From Vibrio hangzhouensis (GTDB taxonomy: Bacteria > Pseudomonadota > Gammaproteobacteria > Enterobacterales > Vibrionaceae), in contig NZ_FNVG01000016.1 of NCBI RefSeq assembly GCF_900107935.1, positions 42,390 through 106,389 on the forward strand: a stretch of DNA of 64,000 nucleotides. Direction: 5' to 3'. Position numbers and translations under genes: made by a program. Below are positions 43,914 through 52,305 of this stretch, piece after piece (the first letter of the stretch is position 1; each line of letters opens with the position of its first letter). The notes below the pieces were generated by a model. That model was given only the letters and a program-made list of their open reading frames with translations. It searched no databases and was not told the DNA's origin.

Positions 43914-44672
43914 CTAGAAACGTCCCTGATAATTGAACGAGTAGCGCCCCTGACTATCTGGGTTACCCAGCCAGCCCAACTGCTGACGCATAGTCGCGGG
44001 AAACTCGCCTTCTGGCTTAAACCATGCGGTCGACTGATATTGCCGGTTGGGTGACAGTTGGCCAGAAAACTCGCTCGATATCTGCTGACTACTTTGACTG
44101 CCTTTTGCCGATAACACACTGTCGCTGCATGCCAGATCAACAATCGTTGGACCAAACCTCAAACTGCCCATTGGCGTTTCAACATAACCGGCGTTCCAGG
44201 ACAGACTGCCATTACCTGCCGAGCACCACGGAGCCTGATATTGAAGGGAATTAATGGCTAATTCCAATTGACCTCCCGCGCTGACAGGTAGTGGCAAAGG
44301 CGCGAGCTGCAACGCCGTTTCTGCGGGTATCGATGCCAGCAAACTGTCCACATAAGGTCCAGAAAAGCTCATACCGACATTACCTTTGCCAGCCACACCC
44401 AGAGCGCTGCCCCGCCCAAACCTTAACGCATATTCTGGTGAAAACGTTAGTAGGCTCGCCCAGGAAAAACTCCACGTGAGCTCCCCAAGTTGATAACGCT
44501 GAAAACGTACATCCTGAGCGCTTCCCTGCCAGAGCGTACCTTGCGCGCCATCGACAGAAAGTCCTATCGGCAGTGGTAAATAACTGATGGCCACTCGGGC
44601 TGGCAAGTGATAAATCGCACTTGCGGTAAACACACCTGTGCACAGTAATGCGTATTTAGTCACTCGTTTCAC
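43914..44672 (-). CDS. gspN: Type II secretion protein N
   Basis: Inner-membrane protein encoded last in the secretion operon; not universally required for secretion. An N-terminal membrane segment (about 7-25) precedes a ~225-residue periplasmic beta-rich domain typical of GspN (patterns such as VDGAQGTLWQGSAQDV and TWSFSWASLL). It starts at GTG directly on the gspM stop. Relatedness to the AsmA-like periplasmic bridge proteins has been suggested for GspN. Confidence 0.9.
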   Translation of the reverse strand: MKRVTKYALLCTGVFTASAIYHLPARVAISYLPLPIGLSVDGAQGTLWQGSAQDVRFQRYQLGELTWSFSWASLLTFSPEYALRFGRGSALGVAGKGNVGMSFSGPYVDSLLASIPAETALQLAPLPLPVSAGGQLELAINSLQYQAPWCSAGNGSLSWNAGYVETPMGSLRFGPTIVDLACSDSVLSAKGSQSSQQISSEFSGQLSPNRQYQSTAWFKPEGEFPATMRQQLGWLGNPDSQGRYSFNYQGRF

Positions 44673-45167
44673 TTAGCTTCCCCTTTTGAATTGCAGTCGA
44701 TTGACTTCAACAACACCACTTTGGTCGGCTTTATCGATATCCATGATTTCAACCGTCACACCGTGATTATCCTGAAGATAAAACAGCCAATTGACGAAAA
44801 ACTCAAACGGGATCGGCTTAATCCAAACTTGCAGCTGATCGTTTCGGGGCTGCATTCGAATCAGCTCGATATTAAACCGGCTGGTTGAGGAAGTGATGGT
44901 CTGATTCAGCGGTAAATTCGAGACCTTAACGCCCCCAGCCTGTCGCTTGAGTACAATCTCATCTGCCTGCTCTCTCACCCATGAAAGCAATTGTCGCTCC
45001 GATTGAATTCGCTGTTGTGCCAACTCAGTACGCTGAGCAAACGGAGCCAGTATTCCCCAGTAAATAATGCCGACAATCATCACCAATGAGCAGGCAACCA
45101 CCAGACGCTGCTCTCTCTGACTGATACTAAGCCACCAACTTTGTGCGTTAAGTAATAATCCCTTCAT
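44673..45167 (-). CDS. gspM: Type II secretion protein M
   Basis: Bitopic inner-membrane assembly-platform protein that pairs with GspL and GspF. A short cytoplasmic start (about 1-20), one membrane helix (about 23-42), a coiled-coil stretch and a C-terminal ferredoxin-like periplasmic domain (about 80-164) fit GspM. The 164 residues match Vibrio EpsM. It lies 8 bp after gspL and abuts gspN. Confidence 0.93.
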   Translation of the reverse strand: MKGLLLNAQSWWLSISQREQRLVVACSLVMIVGIIYWGILAPFAQRTELAQQRIQSERQLLSWVREQADEIVLKRQAGGVKVSNLPLNQTITSSTSRFNIELIRMQPRNDQLQVWIKPIPFEFFVNWLFYLQDNHGVTVEIMDIDKADQSGVVEVNRLQFKRGS

Positions 45168-45175
45168 ATGTGACC

Positions 45176-46408
45176 CTATTTCTTTTTCAACACAAAGTTA
45201 CCCATCACCACCTCACCGTTACGATTCAGAGGTCCTTGTGAAACATCAAACTGCGTCTCCAGTTTGGTTTTGGCCGCTTCAAAACTGGCAAAGTCCTTAC
45301 TGGTCACGTTCATGCGTACTTCGTTTCGATTGCCATCAAATGTAAAACTTTCTACCTGCATGCCATTAACCTGCCCAACCGTATCAGGCAGTTTCGACAA
45401 CCATTCAAGTACCGAAGCGCTGGTTATATCTCCCCCTCCAAGACGTCCCAATTCATCCTGCATCTGACGCTTCAGGTAGCTGACTGTGGGAATCCGTTTT
45501 TTATCCGGGAATACCGCTCTGAATATACGTTCACTCTCGGCACGGTAGGCACTGGCTTGCGCTTCATATTGGTTGACGAGCACCACTTGCTCTGCGATCA
45601 GCGCCACAATCAGAATCGCGCTGGCAATCGCCACTTTTTGCCAGACTTTCCAATATTTCAGGTACGAGGCTTTTGGCTTAAATTCTCCACTTAACAAGGT
45701 CACATGGCTGCCTACCACCCCTTGAGACAACAGCGCCATCGGAGGCTCTACAGGTAGCGTCTGCCAAGTCAAATGCTCTGAGTGTTCAATGATATCGCTA
45801 GGTACCTGTGAGTAACTGCTCACCACCACATCTGTGGCCGCGTCATCAGATTGAGACATCAAGTAGTCCGACTGAATAACCGACGACAACCAGTTATCAT
45901 CCACTGTCATGCCGCTCCAGGCATCCGTTCGGAATAGCCACTGTCCATCTATTTCCAATGCGGTAACCTGTTCAGAGTGAGGTAATGCCAGTACGTCAGG
46001 CACCACTTTTTTCACCTCAATACCCTGCTCTGAGAATGCACTAAGCACACTGCTCAGGTAACGCTTGTCAATCGCACAGATAGAGGCTGAACCACCCTGT
46101 TTATTGAGAATGGTAAAGTGCAGTTCCTCGACATCCTGCGCAATATCATCCTCTACCAAAAATGGCAGCATGGTTTCAAATTGACGAGCACCGCCCGCAG
46201 GGATCGACACTCGTGCAAAATGTACATCCTGTGCGCACAACATCAACAAAGTAACCCGCTGTTGACTGTATTCTTTGATCTTATCCAGCTGCGCTAAGCC
46301 TTCCAGCTCACCACTCGCTATCACTTCCTGTTGGTTAGTCGACCAAACGGCCCAGTGAACTGGACTTCCTGGCTGACTATTCAGGCGAACGGTTAGAAAC
46401 TCGCTCAC
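45176..46408 (-). CDS. gspL: Type II secretion protein L
   Basis: Inner-membrane protein whose cytoplasmic actin-like domain (about 1-245) binds the ATPase GspE. One membrane helix (about 255-275) leads to a periplasmic ferredoxin-like domain (about 310-410) that contacts GspM. The 410 residues match EpsL. It starts at GTG with a strong GGAGGG. The start overlaps the end of gspK by 32 bp, giving translational coupling. Confidence 0.95.
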   Translation of the reverse strand: MSEFLTVRLNSQPGSPVHWAVWSTNQQEVIASGELEGLAQLDKIKEYSQQRVTLLMLCAQDVHFARVSIPAGGARQFETMLPFLVEDDIAQDVEELHFTILNKQGGSASICAIDKRYLSSVLSAFSEQGIEVKKVVPDVLALPHSEQVTALEIDGQWLFRTDAWSGMTVDDNWLSSVIQSDYLMSQSDDAATDVVVSSYSQVPSDIIEHSEHLTWQTLPVEPPMALLSQGVVGSHVTLLSGEFKPKASYLKYWKVWQKVAIASAILIVALIAEQVVLVNQYEAQASAYRAESERIFRAVFPDKKRIPTVSYLKRQMQDELGRLGGGDITSASVLEWLSKLPDTVGQVNGMQVESFTFDGNRNEVRMNVTSKDFASFEAAKTKLETQFDVSQGPLNRNGEVVMGNFVLKKK

Positions 46409-47402
46409 GAAACCCTCCGAAACGACGACGGACGACTGTCACGTCTTGCCTGTCTTGGCTAAAAAATAAGGATCTTAATCGTAGTCTAGATTCATCGACG
46501 ACGATTTGCGTATCTAATTCGAAATACACGCTGTCTACTGTGAGATAAGACGCAGCCTGTTGCCGGGTTCTCTCATCCACACCGCCCATTTGTGATTCAG
46601 CCAGAAACTTATCCACTCCTGACCAACCATCAAAAGGCCGGTTTTCGATCATCTGTCTGGCATTGTCAATCGACAAATTGGGCGCAAATAATGCCGACAA
46701 CAAGGCTGCCTGCTCTTCGGCAATGGTATTCACGTTCAGTTGCCAGCTCGAGGTCGGCAAGGCACAAACTACCGGTTCGATCGCCATCATTGCTTCTCCC
46801 GTCATTTGATTGATCGCTCGCAGCTCTGTGCTGTCCGCAATCAATCCATTAGCTGCCAAATATGCTGGAGATAATGACTCATAGTAGCTGTCTCCGACAC
46901 CAGAGACTGAACGAACACTGGTCTCTTCATTCACGAACTCCCAGGTCGAGTCAGCAATCTGTTCCGCCTGATAGTTGTCAACGTCACTTTCTTCCAGCAA
47001 TCGTTGAAAAAAACGAACCAGAAAGGGTTTAGTCGCACTGTTGTCATTTGGAGCAACGGTGGACAGCGCATTGACATTAAAACATGACTGCATATCCCGA
47101 ATGTATCCAGTGGCCTCACCGTAATCCAGAGGGTAAGTTCGCTCTTCCAGTGCCCATGGCTGATTCAGGTTAATGCTGTCCTTGTTATCTTTGTAGCTCT
47201 CTTTAATGGCAACCGCCGCCAGCGCCTCAACGCCAACCGCATACCAATATGCCTGTTGGTAATTTACTTGATTCGAAGCTCGCGTGAACTGGCTGAACAG
47301 ACGTTCAGACATGGTAGCCGCTATCGATACCATGATGGCTAAAAGCAACAGAATAACAATCAGTGCAACCCCTTTTTGGGCATTTGGCATCACTCTCTTC
47401 AT
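46377..47402 (-). CDS. gspK: Type II secretion minor pseudopilin K
   Basis: Minor pseudopilin at the tip of the secretion pseudopilus. The prepilin leader MKRVMPNAQKG is followed by VALIVILLLLAIMVSI; GspK normally lacks Glu5 of the mature form, as here. The 341 residues, large for a pseudopilin, hold the inserted alpha domain typical of GspK. It overlaps gspJ by 4 bp and gspL by 32 bp. Confidence 0.95.
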   Translation of the reverse strand: MKRVMPNAQKGVALIVILLLLAIMVSIAATMSERLFSQFTRASNQVNYQQAYWYAVGVEALAAVAIKESYKDNKDSINLNQPWALEERTYPLDYGEATGYIRDMQSCFNVNALSTVAPNDNSATKPFLVRFFQRLLEESDVDNYQAEQIADSTWEFVNEETSVRSVSGVGDSYYESLSPAYLAANGLIADSTELRAINQMTGEAMMAIEPVVCALPTSSWQLNVNTIAEEQAALLSALFAPNLSIDNARQMIENRPFDGWSGVDKFLAESQMGGVDERTRQQAASYLTVDSVYFELDTQIVVDESRLRLRSLFFSQDRQDVTVVRRRFGGFRERVSNRSPE

Positions 47403-48094
47403 GAGTTGCCACCTTGATTGTTATCACCTTGATTCCCGCTACCGCCCTGACTGTTGCCCGACCCTCCACGAGATGTCGCGTTCAACGAGCCGCCCGGAGT
47501 CAGGTAAATACGCGAGATCTCTCCGTAATCTTCCAATTGCAGCTTGATTTCTACCGCCTGCGGTAAAGCCAGTTCGGTCTGCCATTCACTGACCCAGGAT
47601 TCACCATTATAAAAACGCATGTTAAAGTCATCGACCCCGGACAGAATCGGCAACACGACCGGTACCTCACCCACCGCTGTATCTGGATAACGCCACCATA
47701 ACCGCTCCAGATGACCTTGTTTTAAACGATAGCCGATTTTTGCCACTTCCCCTCGTGGGAACTGATTCTGAGGATTCAACCAACCAAGACGCGTGAACAA
47801 CAATCCTTTGGTTTCCGACTCCAGTAGGTTCTGCTGCCACAGAATCAATTGAGGTAGTGACGCTTCACCTTCATGACGAAACTGTCTCAAAGCCATTTGA
47901 CGAAAATCGCTGTCCAGATATACAAAGCCGCGCTGGATTTCTTGCAATCGAGCACTTTTCGCCTGCGAAAGCTCATTACTTCGCTGTACCTGATTGACGA
48001 CCTGATAAGCCGCCACACTCAAGCTGGCAAAAATGGCTATGGCCACCAGAACTTCAATTAGGGTAAATCCTCTCGAGCGGCTACCTGTCAACAT
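47399..48094 (-). CDS. gspJ: Type II secretion minor pseudopilin J
   Basis: Minor pseudopilin that forms the tip complex with GspI and GspK. Leader MLTGSRSRG, cleavage before FTLIEVLVAIAIFASLSVAAY with Glu5 intact. The globular part runs to about residue 200. The last ~30 residues are an unusual low-complexity tail of Gly, Ser, Asn and Gln (about 202-231), beyond the normal end of the fold. The start overlaps gspI by 14 bp, the stop overlaps gspK by 4 bp. Confidence 0.94.
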   Translation of the reverse strand: MLTGSRSRGFTLIEVLVAIAIFASLSVAAYQVVNQVQRSNELSQAKSARLQEIQRGFVYLDSDFRQMALRQFRHEGEASLPQLILWQQNLLESETKGLLFTRLGWLNPQNQFPRGEVAKIGYRLKQGHLERLWWRYPDTAVGEVPVVLPILSGVDDFNMRFYNGESWVSEWQTELALPQAVEIKLQLEDYGEISRIYLTPGGSLNATSRGGSGNSQGGSGNQGDNNQGGNS

Positions 48095-48437
48095 AGCTCC
48101 TCACCGTCACGATCGGACTGGCTTTTTTGTCTTTGGCTACGCTGACGTCAAACGCTTTGAGCAGATTGTCAGACGTTTTAATTGGGGTCACACTCCAGAA
48201 CCATTCGCGATCAGCCAGCTTTTCCGTACCTTTACTGGCCTTTAGTGTTGAGGTATCCAACATGACCTTGGCAATCTGGTTATCGACCACCATTGCGGCA
48301 AACGCTTTTTCTTCCAGATAACCTAAGGTATTGATATGCTGACTCACAGAGCGAATGATCGAAATGGCCGCCGTCGCAAAAATAGCTAAAGCAATCAGAA
48401 CTTCCAGCAAGGTCATTCCTTTAGCGACGTTTTTCAT
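48081..48437 (-). CDS. gspI: Type II secretion minor pseudopilin I
   Basis: Minor pseudopilin that nucleates the pseudopilus tip. I prefer the ATG at 48437, which has AAGGA a few bases before it and gives a normal leader MKNVAKG before MTLLEVLIALAIFATAAISI (Glu5 present); an in-frame ATG at 48452 lacks a ribosome site. The 118 residues match EpsI. With this start it overlaps gspH by 17 bp. Confidence 0.93.
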   Translation of the reverse strand: MKNVAKGMTLLEVLIALAIFATAAISIIRSVSQHINTLGYLEEKAFAAMVVDNQIAKVMLDTSTLKASKGTEKLADREWFWSVTPIKTSDNLLKAFDVSVAKDKKASPIVTVRSYVDR

Positions 48438-49026
48438 TCCAATCCTTGTCATCCATCACTATTACCTGCCCATTCTCCTTAACTTCCACATACCAGGACT
48501 GTGCTTTCATTGCACGATTTATCGGTTCAATGACAAACACACCCGACGTTATTTCTCCGCTAGAAAGAATAAACACCTGAGGAGGCTTCTCGGGCTTGTT
48601 CTTTTTTTCCACATCCGCGAACATATCATCATCAAATAGCGAGCCAGGCTCAAACAGACGATCATCGTCTTCCCAGACGCCAGTACTCAAATCCAACTTA
48701 ATCGCCAGTCCATCAGGCATCTGTGTTTGTCCCGGGATGCCGTTGAGTTCTGCCAGCTGCCATCCGTCCGGTTTCAATTCCAGAAACACATACTGTTTCT
48801 TATCTTCATCAACACGTATACCAAAGTCCTTGCCGGCTAACATGGCTTCTTCGTTAAACAGCTGAAGTCTTTGGTATAGGCGCTGAGCATCCTGTTTTAA
48901 CTGATCATCCTGGCGCTGTGGTAAGGTTGATATCACAGCAACGGCACTGACTGAGAGCAACACCAGTACCAGCATAATCTCAAGCAATGTAAAGCCCTGG
49001 GGCCGTGTACGAGATATCGCTAACAT
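48421..49026 (-). CDS. gspH: Type II secretion minor pseudopilin H
   Basis: Minor pseudopilin. Leader MLAISRTRPQG, cleavage before FTLLEIMLVLVLLSVSAVAVI with Glu5, then a globular domain with DFGIRVDEDKKQYVFLEL. The 201 residues match EpsH (about 194). It lies 50 bp after gspG, the second-largest gap in the operon. Confidence 0.94.
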   Translation of the reverse strand: MLAISRTRPQGFTLLEIMLVLVLLSVSAVAVISTLPQRQDDQLKQDAQRLYQRLQLFNEEAMLAGKDFGIRVDEDKKQYVFLELKPDGWQLAELNGIPGQTQMPDGLAIKLDLSTGVWEDDDRLFEPGSLFDDDMFADVEKKNKPEKPPQVFILSSGEITSGVFVIEPINRAMKAQSWYVEVKENGQVIVMDDKDWNEKRR

Positions 49027-49076
49027 CTACTACCGTTACAAAAAGGTAGGGCGCGTTTCGCCCTACTCATCAATTC

Positions 49077-49520
49077 CTACTGAAAATCCTGAAGATTCCA
49101 GTTACCAATGTCCGCCGCTGCACCTTCACCGCCTTCTTGACCATCCGCACCCAAGGTAAAGATATCGATGGTACCTTTATCACCTGGGCTCAGGTATTGA
49201 TAGTCATTACCCCAAGGGTCGTTCGGCAAACGACGAATATAACCACCATCACGGTAGTTTCGTGGCTCTGGATTACTTGGTTTTGCCACCAATGCTTCCA
49301 GGCCCTGATCGGTCGTTGGGTAAACACTGTTATCCAGCTTATACATATCCAGCGCATTCTCCAACGCCACTATATCGGTAATGGCTTTCTGCTGGTCTGC
49401 CTTTTCTTTGTTACCCAATAGATTAGGAACCACAAAGCTCGCCAGAATACCTAAAATAACGACAACCACCATTACTTCTAGTAAGGTGAAGCCAGCCTGC
49501 TTTCTGTTTGTCTTTCTCAT
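49077..49520 (-). CDS. gspG: Type II secretion major pseudopilin G
   Basis: Major subunit of the secretion pseudopilus. Leader MRKTNRKQAG, cleavage before FTLLEVMVVVVILGILASFVVPNL with Glu5. The calcium-site C-terminal loop (SPGDKGTIDIFTLGADGQEGGEG) is intact. The 147 residues match EpsG (146). GGAG precedes the ATG. The 59-bp gap after gspF is the largest in the operon. Confidence 0.97.
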   Translation of the reverse strand: MRKTNRKQAGFTLLEVMVVVVILGILASFVVPNLLGNKEKADQQKAITDIVALENALDMYKLDNSVYPTTDQGLEALVAKPSNPEPRNYRDGGYIRRLPNDPWGNDYQYLSPGDKGTIDIFTLGADGQEGGEGAAADIGNWNLQDFQ

Positions 49521-49579
49521 TTATTACTCCAAAGAAAACGCCTCTCAACAGAGGGATTAGATTTCGTTATCTGGTTCGA

Positions 49580-50809
49580 CTAACCAGACATCAAATTGTT
49601 CATTTCCAAAATAGGCATTAAGGTAGCCATCACAATAAACAGCACCAACCCAGCCATGATGGCGATCAGTGCTGGCGTGAAGATACCCAGGGCGATATTG
49701 ATCGTGGACTCAAAGTTCTGGTCCTGATTATCCGCTGCACGGGTCAGCATATTCTCAAGCTCTCCACTTTGCTCGCCACTGGCAATCATATGCAACATCA
49801 TTGGTGGAAATAGTTTGGTCTGCTCGAGTGCCTTTCTCAGACTTGCACCTTCTCGAACATTGTCGGCTGCGTTGGAAACCTGCTTCTTAGCAAAATGGTT
49901 AGTCATGACATCCACAGACACCTTCATCCCTTCAAGAATGGGAATGGCACTGGAAGTACAAATGGCGAGTGTTCTGGCAAAGCGTGAGGTATTCAAGCCT
50001 CGGGCAATTTTGCCTATCAGGGGCATATTCAGCACTTTCGTGTCCCAGCTCATCCGTATCGCCGGCTTTCTCAACGCCGCCTTAAAGAGGTACATCATCA
50101 TCAGAAACAGCCCCAGCAGGATAAGTCCCCATTGTTGAATGAAGTCGCTGGAGGACAACAAAAACTGCGTCGATTTCGGTAGTTCCTGACCCATTTGTAC
50201 AAATTGACCGACGATTTTGGGGACTACCGCCGCCAATAGGAACGCCACAATTGCCACGGCAAACACCACCAGCACTACTGGGTAGATCATCGCTTGTTGC
50301 AGTTTGGAGCGTAACTTCTGACGGTTTTCGGCATAATCAGCCAGACGTTCAAGAATGGAATCGAGATGCCCCGACTTCTCCCCTGCGGCTACCATGGCAC
50401 GGAACAGTTCATCAAAAATATGTGGGTATTCCGCCAGACTGTCTGACAAGGTATAACCTTCGGTGACCTTAGAACGTATCGCTGCCAGCATAGTGCGAAT
50501 ACGTGGCTTCTCTGACTGTTCAGAAACGGCCTTTAAACACTCTTCCAGCGGCATGCCGGACTGCACCAACGTTGACAGTTGACGGGTGATCAGAGCCAAA
50601 TCTGGCGTACTGATGCCTCGCTTAAACCCGGGCCTGGCCACAGTACCATTACTACGTTGGGTCGCTTTACCTCTGGCTTCAACAATATCGACGGGGATCA
50701 TGCCCTGCTCTTTCAAGCGCTGACGAGCCTGACGTGCATTGTCGCCTTCCACTAACCCTTTTACCTGTTTGCCTTTGGCATTCAGTGCTTTGTATTCAAA
50801 CGCCGCCAC
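49580..50809 (-). CDS. gspF: Type II secretion inner-membrane platform protein F
   Basis: Polytopic assembly-platform protein. Two related T2SSF domains (about 70-195 and 275-400) flank three membrane segments (about 172-192, 220-245, 378-400). The conserved N-terminal FEYKALNAKGKQVKGLVEG is present. The 409 residues match EpsF (406). It starts at GTG immediately after the gspE stop. Confidence 0.96.
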   Translation of the reverse strand: MAAFEYKALNAKGKQVKGLVEGDNARQARQRLKEQGMIPVDIVEARGKATQRSNGTVARPGFKRGISTPDLALITRQLSTLVQSGMPLEECLKAVSEQSEKPRIRTMLAAIRSKVTEGYTLSDSLAEYPHIFDELFRAMVAAGEKSGHLDSILERLADYAENRQKLRSKLQQAMIYPVVLVVFAVAIVAFLLAAVVPKIVGQFVQMGQELPKSTQFLLSSSDFIQQWGLILLGLFLMMMYLFKAALRKPAIRMSWDTKVLNMPLIGKIARGLNTSRFARTLAICTSSAIPILEGMKVSVDVMTNHFAKKQVSNAADNVREGASLRKALEQTKLFPPMMLHMIASGEQSGELENMLTRAADNQDQNFESTINIALGIFTPALIAIMAGLVLFIVMATLMPILEMNNLMSG

Positions 50810-52303
50810 TTACGCTTCCTTGGTTACCCGCATGACTTCTTCTAGCGACGTCACACCACTTTTGACTTTGTGGAATCCGTCATCTCGAATACTTGGTGTG
50901 TGTGAACGGATAGCTCTCTCAATCGCCTGCTCGCCAGCTTCATCATGAATCAGGGTTTGAACTGTATCATCCACCATCAGCAACTCATGAATACCAGTAC
51001 GCCCGCGATAGCCTTTGTGATTGCACTTTTCACAGCCTACCGCTTTATACAACACCAGTTCCTGGTGCTCATCGACATCAAACAACTGCTTGGTCGCACT
51101 GTTGGCCTGATAGGGTGCCTTACAGTTATTACACAAAGTACGCACCAGGCGCTGTGCCAACACACCCAGTAGCGAAGAAGAAATCAAGAACGGCTCAATG
51201 CCCATGTCCCGCATTCGGGTGATCGCCCCGACTGCTGTGTTGGTATGCAGAGTCGACATCACCAGGTGGCCAGTCAACGAAGCCTGCACCGCAATCTGCG
51301 CCGTTTCAAGATCGCGGATCTCACCGACCATCACCACATCTGGGTCCTGACGCAGTATGGCACGCAAACCTCTCGCAAACGTCATATCAACTTTAGGATT
51401 AACCTGAGTCTGCCCGATACCATCGATGTCAAATTCGATTGGATCTTCCACGGTCAGAATATTGCGTTCATTACTGTTAATTTCCTGCAGCCCTGCGTAC
51501 AGAGTAGTGGACTTACCTGAACCGGTTGGACCGGTCACCAGAATAATGCCATGAGGCCGTTGGATCAGATGGCGGAAACTGGCGTGGTTAACGTCCGTCA
51601 TTCCCAGACTGTGCAAATCGAGTCGGGTCGCGTTTTTATCCAACAAACGCATCACGACTCGCTCGCCATGCGAGGATGGCATCGTTGAGACACGCACATC
51701 AACGGCCCGTCCACCAATACGTAATGAAATACGTCCGTCCTGAGGCACGCGCTTCTCCGCAATGTCGAGTTTCGCCATGACCTTAACACGAGAAACTAGC
51801 AAGGGAGCCAGTTTACGGCTCGGTGCGAGTACGTCACGCAGAACGCCATCGATACGAAAGCGAATGGAGAGAACTTTCTCGAACGTTTCAATATGAATAT
51901 CCGAGGCCCCTTCTTTGATCGCTTCACCTAGCATGGCGTTGATCAACTTGATTATTGGGGCATCGTCATCCGATTCCAGTAAGTCCTCATCTTGTGGCAG
52001 CTCTTCTGCCAGAGAGAAAAAGTCATCACTGTCTGCGCCAATATCTTCCATCAACTGACGTGCTTCCGAAGAATCTCGTTGATATGCCTGTGTCAGCTTG
52101 GTATCAAATTCCTCAGAAGCCAGCGCTTGCAATGAAAAGGGCTGACGAACAACCCGCTTCACTTCCTGCAGCGCATTTAACGCCAGTGGCTCAACATAAT
52201 AAAGCACCGAGCCCTCATCATGGGGCTCAAACACCACTTTAAAACGATTGGCAAAACTGAAGGGCAATCGACTCACCAAAGGGCGATGTTCCATATTTTC
52301 CAT
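50810..52303 (-). CDS. gspE: Type II secretion ATPase E
   Basis: Cytoplasmic hexameric ATPase that powers pseudopilus assembly. An N-terminal GspL-binding region is followed by the ATPase core with Walker A GPTGSGKSTTLYAGL (about 258-272), the Asp box, and Walker B VGEIRDLETA. The C-terminal zinc domain has CNNC and CEKC (about 395-430). The 497 residues match EpsE (503). ATG at 52303 follows the gspD stop by 2 bp; a second Met three codons on is an alternative start. Confidence 0.97.
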   Translation of the reverse strand: MENMEHRPLVSRLPFSFANRFKVVFEPHDEGSVLYYVEPLALNALQEVKRVVRQPFSLQALASEEFDTKLTQAYQRDSSEARQLMEDIGADSDDFFSLAEELPQDEDLLESDDDAPIIKLINAMLGEAIKEGASDIHIETFEKVLSIRFRIDGVLRDVLAPSRKLAPLLVSRVKVMAKLDIAEKRVPQDGRISLRIGGRAVDVRVSTMPSSHGERVVMRLLDKNATRLDLHSLGMTDVNHASFRHLIQRPHGIILVTGPTGSGKSTTLYAGLQEINSNERNILTVEDPIEFDIDGIGQTQVNPKVDMTFARGLRAILRQDPDVVMVGEIRDLETAQIAVQASLTGHLVMSTLHTNTAVGAITRMRDMGIEPFLISSSLLGVLAQRLVRTLCNNCKAPYQANSATKQLFDVDEHQELVLYKAVGCEKCNHKGYRGRTGIHELLMVDDTVQTLIHDEAGEQAIERAIRSHTPSIRDDGFHKVKSGVTSLEEVMRVTKEA

Positions 52304-52305
52304 GA

